From the NCBI GenBank assembly GCA_021789565.1, contig JAJYJL010000087.1:1-12767 (forward strand): a DNA stretch of 12,767 nucleotides, written 5' to 3'. Shown piece after piece: positions 1 through 4,750 of this stretch (the stretch's first letter is position 1; each line of letters opens with the position of its first letter). Position numbers and translations under genes: made by a program. This DNA is from Acidobacteriota bacterium (GTDB lineage: Bacteria > Acidobacteriota > Terriglobia > UBA7540). Below the pieces are notes generated by a model. It did not search any database. It saw only the letters and a program-made list of their open reading frames with translations, and was not told the origin of the DNA.

Positions 1-727
1 CATCTTCCTTTGGTACCTCCAGATTTGATAGGTAGAATCGTGAACTTCCAACGAGCCACCAGCTACGCTCGTGCTCGGGCCGGTGGCAATGCTTGTACTT
101 CTTGCCGCTACCGCAGGGGCATTCAGCATTTCTAGGAACCGTAGCAAGCAATTCCGGCACACTGTGGCCGGCGGCCGGGCCGATCCATATTCCGCCGCGC
201 CCGTCGCCCGTGTCGCACCAGACCGTGTGCTTTGCCAACCAAATTGCGGTGAAATCCAATAACGTCCGCAGCGTCTTCGCACTCCACGGTAGCACCCCTT
301 GGCTCGGCAGATAACCGCAAACCGAGTCGTCGCCGTTAAGGTGGGGGTGAATGGGAAATCTAAGCCGTGTGATGCGGGGAGAGGTGATGAAGGCCCTGGG
401 ATGCCTTTTGGGTGGGTACGCTACAATCAAAGCGGTGTATTGAAGACCGATATGGGAGAGTCGCGAGAGATAATCCGGAATCGCATGATTTCGTAGGCAT
501 ATAGGATCGTGCACCAATGTACCGGCACGAACCACAACTTCTCCCTCGTTTTGTAGGTCGTCCAGTATCTTGCTCAAGTCTTGAGGGCCGTCGAACGGCC
601 GCAGTCCGCCCTGCCATGCTGCGATGGCGTCTGGCTGGGAGACAGACGCGACTGGCTCGAACTGAGGATAAGATTCAGCGAGATCTCGAGAGTTGGCCTC
701 GAGCCACTCTTGATGCGATTTGTCCAT
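1..727 (-). CDS. E2-like (ubiquitin-conjugating fold) protein with SEC-C zinc motif, 3' end outside window
   Basis: An open frame of 242 codons runs from ATG (727-725) off the left edge without a stop. A GGAAG ribosome-binding site lies 6 nt upstream (738-734). Residues about 124-150 carry an E2-type active-site signature: H127-P128-H129, then C137 exactly ten residues after H127, a G-Y-L following the Cys, and W148. This matches the HPN-x7-C arrangement of eukaryotic E2 enzymes, with His in place of the Asn. A helix-like segment follows (about 150-165). Residues 203-215 read CPCGSGKKYKHCH, a textbook SEC-C zinc-binding motif as at the end of SecA. By inference, C137 would carry a ubiquitin-like protein as thioester, and SEC-C would bind zinc and a partner. 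The gene follows a 37-codon ORF with a 2-nt gap, so the two are probably co-translated. It could instead be a generic SEC-C protein if the E2 match proves fortuitous. The frame is certain, SEC-C is very sure, and E2 is probable. Confidence 0.8.
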   Translation of the reverse strand, partial: MDKSHQEWLEANSRDLAESYPQFEPVASVSQPDAIAAWQGGLRPFDGPQDLSKILDDLQNEGEVVVRAGTLVHDPICLRNHAIPDYLSRLSHIGLQYTALIVAYPPKRHPRAFITSPRITRLRFPIHPHLNGDDSVCGYLPSQGVLPWSAKTLRTLLDFTAIWLAKHTVWCDTGDGRGGIWIGPAAGHSVPELLATVPRNAECPCGSGKKYKHCHRPEHERSWWLVGSSRFYLSNLEVPKED

Positions 728-729
728 CG

Positions 730-843
730 TTAACTTCCAAACGGCCTGGGCGGCTTCACCCGATGTTCCGGGGGCCGATGTTTATCGTCCTGGCGATGGT
801 CTTCGCTGTTTCCTTGTTCGGTCTTCTTGTCATTCTCAGCCAT
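730..843 (-). CDS. 37-residue charged, proline-rich small protein upstream of the E2-like gene
   Basis: ATG (843-841) to TAA (732-730), 37 codons. A purine-rich AGGAGGGGGAGAAG tract precedes it; its last GGAG is 9 nt before the ATG. The stop is only 2 nt from the next ATG, which is typical of translational coupling. The product begins MAENDKKTEQGNSEDH and ends HRVKPPRPFGS. It is almost entirely Lys, Arg, His, Glu, Asp, Gln and Pro, with no hydrophobic core, no membrane segment and no Cys. It is therefore expected to be disordered. I do not recognise it. By context it could be a partner or substrate of the conjugation enzyme, a leader peptide, or the remaining disordered N-terminus of a larger protein (for example a ubiquitin-like one) whose folded part has been lost. 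The frame was found by hand; support comes from the RBS and the tight junction, not from homology. Confidence 0.55.
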   Translation of the reverse strand: MAENDKKTEQGNSEDHRQDDKHRPPEHRVKPPRPFGS

Positions 844-903
844 TTGCTTCTTCTCCCCCTCCTTAAACGGAGGTTGACTTGAAATCATTACAGCTACAGA
901 GAT

Positions 904-932
904 ATCCTAGCAATAGTGCAAAGATATGTCAA
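904..932 (-). promoter_or_regulatory. σ70-like promoter for the small-ORF / E2-SEC-C unit
   Basis: On the minus strand a perfect -35 box TTGACA (932-927) is followed by a 17-nt spacer and TAGGAT (909-904), 4 of 6 matches to the -10 consensus. Transcription would start near 897, about 55 nt before the 37-codon ORF. The -35 box sits inside the GTCAA-N6-TTGAC inverted repeat, so a protein bound there should block this promoter. Confidence 0.6.
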
Positions 933-953
933 GAATATTTGACGTTCGTTGAC
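928..953. promoter_or_regulatory. Operator-like cluster of TTGAC half-sites in the divergent region
   Basis: GTCAA (928-932), six bases GAATAT, then TTGAC (939-943) form a perfect 5-bp-arm palindrome. A further TTGAC follows at 949-953, exactly 10 bp (one helical turn) from the previous one. A fourth copy lies at 874-878, just upstream of the small-ORF ribosome-binding site. The cluster overlaps the -35 regions of both divergent promoters. The XRE-family protein encoded at 1000 is the obvious candidate to bind it. The repeats are seen directly; the binding is inferred. Confidence 0.45.
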
Positions 954-977
954 AGTTGGAGTACTCTAGTGTCTAGA
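949..977 (+). promoter_or_regulatory. Candidate promoter of the XRE-ImmA / PIN operon
   Basis: TTGACA (949-954) is followed after 17 nt by TCTAGA (972-977), a weak -10 with 3 of 6 matches. An alternative is TTGACG (939-944), 17 nt, TACTCT (962-967), also weak in its -10. Either would give a very short leader before the AAGGAGG at 988-994. The exact boxes are uncertain; that a promoter lies in 935-985 follows from the gene arrangement. Confidence 0.3.
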
Positions 978-999
978 AAGTCTTACGAAGGAGGAAACC

Positions 1000-2157
1000 G
1001 TGGAGGATAGGCTGAAGGAGGCAATCGGCCGGAACCTAAAGGCCGCACGTGAGACGGCTGGAAGGTCGCAAGAGGAATTCGCTGCCGAGCTTGGCATCTC
1101 GCGAGCCACTTTGAGTGGTTTTGAGAATGGCCATGTTGCGATCGACAGCGCCAAGCTTCTTCGTGCTTCGAAAATCCTCGGATTGCCAGTCGCCGATTTC
1201 TTCAAGGACCGTGAGGAAGAAATGGCGTTGCTCTTCCGGGCCGCTGAGGACGTGGTCCCAAGGGCAGAAGTGCGCTCCAGGTTGCGGAGGTTTTGTGAGG
1301 CCTACCGAGAGCTAGAGGAACTTGCCGGCGTGGCTGACACTTTGCTTCTTCCACCGGAGTATACTTACTTCCCGCACCTTCATTCAAAGCATTTGGAGTT
1401 CGCCGCGCAAGTAGCTCTGTCCGAAAGGGAGCGACTTGGCTTGGGGTTGTACGACCCGATCGAAAACATTTTTAAGCTGTTGGACGAAAATGGGGTGCGC
1501 TTGCTGGACGTAAATATTGAGCAAGATGATTTATACGGGCTGTCAGGGTTCTCGAAACAATACGGATTGTGCATTCTCGTAAACACGCGAAACACGATGG
1601 AACGCAATATTTTCACGGCAGCGCACGAGTTTGGTCACTTGCTGATGCACCGGTCGTTCTATCGGAATGCTGATTTATCCGAAGCGACGGAGCGCGATCC
1701 TGATCTGGAAGAGATGGCGGATGTATTTGCCGGCAATTTCCTGGTTCCCGAGGTCGGCTTGCGGGACGTGTGGATAAAAAGCGCGGGGCGAAAGAAGGAA
1801 GTAAACCTCGAAGACGTCGTATTCCTCAAGCACCATTTCCGTGTTAGTACTAAGGTTGTTGTCAGACGCCTTAAGGACATCGGCCTGACCACTGAAAAGG
1901 AATCGAAAGAGATCTTGGATCGCACGTACAGGGCACAGCCGGACCAGAAGGTCGAATACGCGCCCCTGAGGAATGAGAAGATTGATTTGATCGCGGAGTG
2001 GAAGAGCGTTTCGCGGTTTCTTTACCTTGCGCGTAAGGCCGCACTCTCGGGCCTTATTTCAATCGGGAAGCTCGGGGAACTCATGGGCAAGAACGTGCTA
2101 GAAGTACGGTCACTCGTTCAGCAGTGGCGGAAGGAGCTGGCAGTTGCACCTGCTTAG
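1000..2157 (+). CDS. XRE-family transcriptional regulator with ImmA/IrrE metallopeptidase domain
   Basis: A 385-residue protein. The start is GTG at 1000, chosen because a perfect AAGGAGG (988-994) lies 5 nt before it. Residues about 8-65 are a helix-turn-helix of the XRE/Cro type (SQEEFAAELGISRATLSGFENG). Residues about 130-250 are an ImmA/IrrE (COG2856) peptidase domain with the zinc motif HEFGH at 209-213 and a probable third ligand at E237/E238 in EEMADVFAGNFLVP. The family includes ImmA, which cleaves a phage-type repressor, and IrrE/PprI, which cleaves DdrO after DNA damage. Here both DNA binding and protease are in one chain, as in many standalone COG2856 proteins next to toxin or defence genes. 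The last 14 bp overlap the PIN gene, indicating one transcript. It probably autoregulates through the TTGAC cluster upstream and may also control the divergent E2-like unit. The domain calls are firm; the regulated targets are inferred. Confidence 0.93.
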   Translation: MEDRLKEAIGRNLKAARETAGRSQEEFAAELGISRATLSGFENGHVAIDSAKLLRASKILGLPVADFFKDREEEMALLFRAAEDVVPRAEVRSRLRRFCEAYRELEELAGVADTLLLPPEYTYFPHLHSKHLEFAAQVALSERERLGLGLYDPIENIFKLLDENGVRLLDVNIEQDDLYGLSGFSKQYGLCILVNTRNTMERNIFTAAHEFGHLLMHRSFYRNADLSEATERDPDLEEMADVFAGNFLVPEVGLRDVWIKSAGRKKEVNLEDVVFLKHHFRVSTKVVVRRLKDIGLTTEKESKEILDRTYRAQPDQKVEYAPLRNEKIDLIAEWKSVSRFLYLARKAALSGLISIGKLGELMGKNVLEVRSLVQQWRKELAVAPA

Positions 2158-2647
2158 CTCCGGAGAATTCTCCGTTGATTCGAACGTCGTCGCGGACTTC
2201 TTCCTGGTCGGGAAGCTTGACCTGCTATGCGGACTGCTCCAGGGAAGGCTGTTAGCGTCGGATTTTGTCTTGAATGAGTTGGAAGAGGCCAGCATCAGCC
2301 TGCCGTGCGCAGAGGCGATCACGCTTTCGGCCCAGGAAGAATTATCGCTTTTTGATGCCATCCGCAAGAATAATCCGCCGCTGGGAGCCGGGGAGGTTGG
2401 CGCCCTCACCGTTGCGAAGCTTCGAAGGTGTGGTGTCATAACAAACGATAGTCGAGCTCGACGGGCGGCAGAAGAATTGGGTATTCAAGTGTCCGGCACA
2501 CTCGGAGTACTGGAATATGCAGTTGATTTGGGGCGCATCAAAGCAGAAGAGGCCGTAAGCGTACTCGAACAGATGATCCAAGCGGGCGCGTGGTTTTCAG
2601 ATGAACTTGTGAGAATATTTAGGGCAAATATCCTTGAAGAGAAATAA
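2144..2647 (+). CDS. PIN-domain protein (VapC/DUF3368-like), putative toxin ribonuclease
   Basis: A 167-residue protein. The start is TTG at 2144, supported by AAGGAG (2131-2136) 7 nt upstream; no ATG precedes the conserved N-terminus. The four acidic residues of a PIN active site are visible in order: D12 (VDSNVV), E45 (VLNELEEA), E84 (GAGEVGAL) and D102 (VITND). The spacing and the GAGE...TND pattern are typical of the DUF3368 branch of PIN proteins. PIN enzymes are Mg2+-dependent RNases and many are toxins. Its frame overlaps the XRE-ImmA gene by 14 bp, so the two are probably made together. The pairing of COG2856 regulators with PIN proteins is a recognised toxin-antitoxin-like arrangement. 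All catalytic acids are present, so activity is expected. Whether it is a toxin, and whether the XRE protein is its antitoxin, is inferred. Confidence 0.88.
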   Translation: MHLLSSGEFSVDSNVVADFFLVGKLDLLCGLLQGRLLASDFVLNELEEASISLPCAEAITLSAQEELSLFDAIRKNNPPLGAGEVGALTVAKLRRCGVITNDSRARRAAEELGIQVSGTLGVLEYAVDLGRIKAEEAVSVLEQMIQAGAWFSDELVRIFRANILEEK

Positions 2648-2691
2648 GGTGTGCAAGGCGTTCCCTTGTCATTTCCAATGGTGGGAAGGGC

Positions 2692-2714
2692 CCCGAGGCG
2701 GGCTTGGACTCGGG
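2692..2714. repeat. Inverted repeat between the PIN gene and the RM cassette
   Basis: CCCGAG (2692-2697) and CTCGGG (2709-2714) form a 6-bp GC-rich stem with an 11-nt loop. No T-run follows, so it is not a clear rho-independent terminator. It lies 45 nt after the PIN stop and overlaps the -35 region of the candidate RM promoter, so it could attenuate read-through or be an operator. Confidence 0.35.
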
Positions 2715-2741
2715 ACCACGTGAGCATATAAAGTAAGCTCA
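2704..2741 (+). promoter_or_regulatory. Candidate promoter of the RM cassette with inverted repeat around the -10
   Basis: TTGGAC (2704-2709) is followed after 17 nt by TATAAA (2727-2732), a 5 of 6 match to the -10 consensus. The -10 is enclosed by TGAGC (2721-2725) and GCTCA (2737-2741), a perfect 5-bp-arm inverted repeat of operator type. The -10 is 36 nt before the Vsr-like start. This is the only stretch between 2648 and 2768 with promoter character. The -35 is weak. Confidence 0.45.
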
Positions 2742-2768
2742 TTCTGACCAAGAAAACGGACGAAGGAT

Positions 2769-3206
2769 ATGGGTAAGTACTTCACGAGCGACCCCAAGGA
2801 GGTGTCTGCACGGATGCGCCTTATTCGGGGGAAGGACACCAAAGCGGAATTGGCACTTTTCTCCATGCTTTCGCGGATGCGGGTTCCGTTTCGGCGCCAT
2901 GTGCGAATAGGACGAGTTGAGGCAGACGCGATGATAAAAGAGCGAATATTAGTTTTCGTGGATTCACCATTTTGGCATTTAAGGAGCAAGGCTGAACTTC
3001 GCCGGCTTTCGTCGTATTGGCGCGGGCGCCTTGTCCGCAACAAGCAGCGAGATGAGCGACAAAGACGGAAATTGCGCAAACTCGGATATTCAGTGTTAAG
3101 GTTGTGGACCGATGATATGAATGAGACTAAGATCATGATTCGTATTCAACGGGCACTGGCTTTAAATAAGGAGAGCAGCGGGCGAAGCAGAGGGGGAGAT
3201 GCATGA
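2769..3206 (+). CDS. Vsr-like (very-short-patch-repair-type) endonuclease lacking zinc ligands
   Basis: A 145-residue protein. The N-terminal IRGKDTKAE (residues 19-27), the core EADAMIKERILVFVDSPFWH (51-70), NKQRDERQRRKLRKLGYSVLRLW (within 91-113) and the length all follow the Vsr family. Classical Vsr nicks 5' of the T in T:G mismatches left by deamination of 5-methylcytosine. D53 corresponds to the catalytic Asp and FWH (68-70) is kept. The usual HGCFWHxHxC zinc cluster reads DSPFWHLRSK here, and the late VWEC cysteine is replaced (LWTDDM), so the structural zinc site appears absent. The ATG at 2769 keeps the family's N-terminal segment, although its GAAGGA site is unusually close. A start at 2814, 11 nt after AAGGAGG (2796-2802), would remove that segment. 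The TGA overlaps the next gene by ATGA. With a C5 methylase in the same operon, a repair role is plausible; it might instead be a restriction nuclease. Confidence 0.85.
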   Translation: MGKYFTSDPKEVSARMRLIRGKDTKAELALFSMLSRMRVPFRRHVRIGRVEADAMIKERILVFVDSPFWHLRSKAELRRLSSYWRGRLVRNKQRDERQRRKLRKLGYSVLRLWTDDMNETKIMIRIQRALALNKESSGRSRGGDA

Positions 3207-4750
3207 CAGGCAGCGGTGCAATTGTCCTGAGTGACCCGAGGTCTGACGCGCGAAAGCCGTTAACACCAGAGGCGCGTTGGGGCCAAGTAACCACTCCAGA
3301 GGCCATCGCGAGAAGTATGGCATGTCAACTGTTTCGTGAACGCCCGGAAAAACCCGTTTTGGTCCTTGATCCTTGTGTTGGGCCATCTACATTTCCTAGA
3401 GCGTTAATGAGTACAGGCGTGCTCAGGCCGGGTGACAAGCTGACGCTGGTCGACATTGATAAGAAAATGGTTGATAGGGCCTATAAATGGGCCGAAGAGG
3501 CCGGCCTGGACGCGACAGCGAAGTGTGCTGATTACATCGGAACTCCATTTGCCGCAGGATATGATTACGCAATTCTGAATCCGCCTTACGTACGGCAGGA
3601 GTGGCTCGAAGTGAAAGACGACTACATTAGGTGGTTTGAGGGAAGATACTCTCTTCAGGTCCCTGGAACGTCAAATCTCTATGTGTATTTCATTATTAAA
3701 GTTTTGAAAGAACTCAGAGCCGGCGGTCAAATGGCTTGCATCGTTTACGATTCTTGGCAATATACCCGATTTGGAAAGTGGTTGGTCGGGGTCCTCGAGC
3801 GAGAATGCGACAGAATCACGATAGAAACCGAAACTGAGCAGCCGTTCCGCGAACGTCTCATCGACGCGACTGTAATCTATGCTCGAAAGAGCATCGTTTC
3901 TAAAAGTGGTGTAGAAAAGCCCCGGCTACTTGATACATGTTTAAGGGCTAGCCCTCTTTCGTCAATTAAGGGTTTTTGCGCTTTGACAGATGTGTTCGAG
4001 ACGCGGCGTGGATTGCGGCTTAAGCAGGCGGATTTCTTCCTCTGCGACTCTAGAACGCGGGCAAAGTTGGGAGCGACGCCATTCGTCAAGAAGGTTGGTA
4101 AGTGTGAAGGATACGAGGTCAGTCCGAATCATCCCGAGGCAGCGCTCTTGTTGACGACGGGAGAGGAGAAGTTACCGGTTCGGATGGAACTTGAACGCCG
4201 GTTGCTGGAAGCTCTGAAGTATCCCCAAGATAACATCTCGATATTGACCTGGTTTAGGGAAAGGCCTGAGTCATGGATGCTGCACAGGCAGGCTCCATAT
4301 GCAAATCTTATCTTCAATTATTATATACGTAACCGTCCTAAGCATATATTGAACTCAAGTCTTCCGTACTCAGACAACTTCTATGGATTAAGTATTCAAG
4401 GGGCTGTTCCCGCGGTCGCATGGCTTGCCGTATTAAACTCCACGGCGGCATGCGTCGAAGTCCTCTCACGAGCCAGGAATCAGGGTAGCGGCTTGGCCAA
4501 GATTCAACTGTTCGAGTACCGCAATGTCAAGATTCCCAACTTGGAGAATTGCTCTTCCCAAGAGGTTCGTATGTTCGAACAACTCGGACGGGAACTTCTC
4601 CATGACAGGGCATCAGACGATACGATTAGATGCATCGATGAACTGATTGGAAGCGTATTCCAGGATACCCGGTTGGGACTGTCCACGTTGTACGACACTT
4701 TCGCTGAGGTCGATCAAAAAGCGAGAAAGCCGAGAGAAGCCATTGCATGA
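3203..4750 (+). CDS. N6-adenine DNA methyltransferase (Eco57I-type modification enzyme)
   Basis: A 515-residue protein started by an ATG inside the ATGA junction with the Vsr-like gene, with GGGGGAG (3192-3198) just upstream. The entry motif GQVTTP lies at 27-32. Motif I at 56-64 reads DPCVGPSTF, an acidic residue at 84 (LVDID) would contact AdoMet, and the catalytic motif IV NPPY is at 126-129. This order defines an amino (N6A) methylase of the gamma type. The C-terminal half (about 250-515) is a target-recognition region ending in the LNSTAACVEV...KIPN pattern usual in these enzymes. The size and the neighbouring 976-residue RM fusion match the separate M subunit of Eco57I-like type IIG systems, which protects the strand the fused enzyme does not. 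Motif I is slightly unusual: the second Gly of DPxxGxG is Ser. It is expected to methylate adenine; the recognition site is unknown. Confidence 0.92.
   Translation: MTGSGAIVLSDPRSDARKPLTPEARWGQVTTPEAIARSMACQLFRERPEKPVLVLDPCVGPSTFPRALMSTGVLRPGDKLTLVDIDKKMVDRAYKWAEEAGLDATAKCADYIGTPFAAGYDYAILNPPYVRQEWLEVKDDYIRWFEGRYSLQVPGTSNLYVYFIIKVLKELRAGGQMACIVYDSWQYTRFGKWLVGVLERECDRITIETETEQPFRERLIDATVIYARKSIVSKSGVEKPRLLDTCLRASPLSSIKGFCALTDVFETRRGLRLKQADFFLCDSRTRAKLGATPFVKKVGKCEGYEVSPNHPEAALLLTTGEEKLPVRMELERRLLEALKYPQDNISILTWFRERPESWMLHRQAPYANLIFNYYIRNRPKHILNSSLPYSDNFYGLSIQGAVPAVAWLAVLNSTAACVEVLSRARNQGSGLAKIQLFEYRNVKIPNLENCSSQEVRMFEQLGRELLHDRASDDTIRCIDELIGSVFQDTRLGLSTLYDTFAEVDQKARKPREAIA

Noticed and set aside
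517..882. 121-codon plus-strand frame with a hydrophobic C-terminus
   Set aside because: It is antisense to the E2-like gene and the small ORF; its hydrophobic tail is the complement of their charged codons, and it has no RBS or family match.
2692..2714. Rho-independent terminator after the PIN gene
   Set aside because: The CCCGAG/CTCGGG stem is real but no T-run follows; kept only as an inverted repeat.
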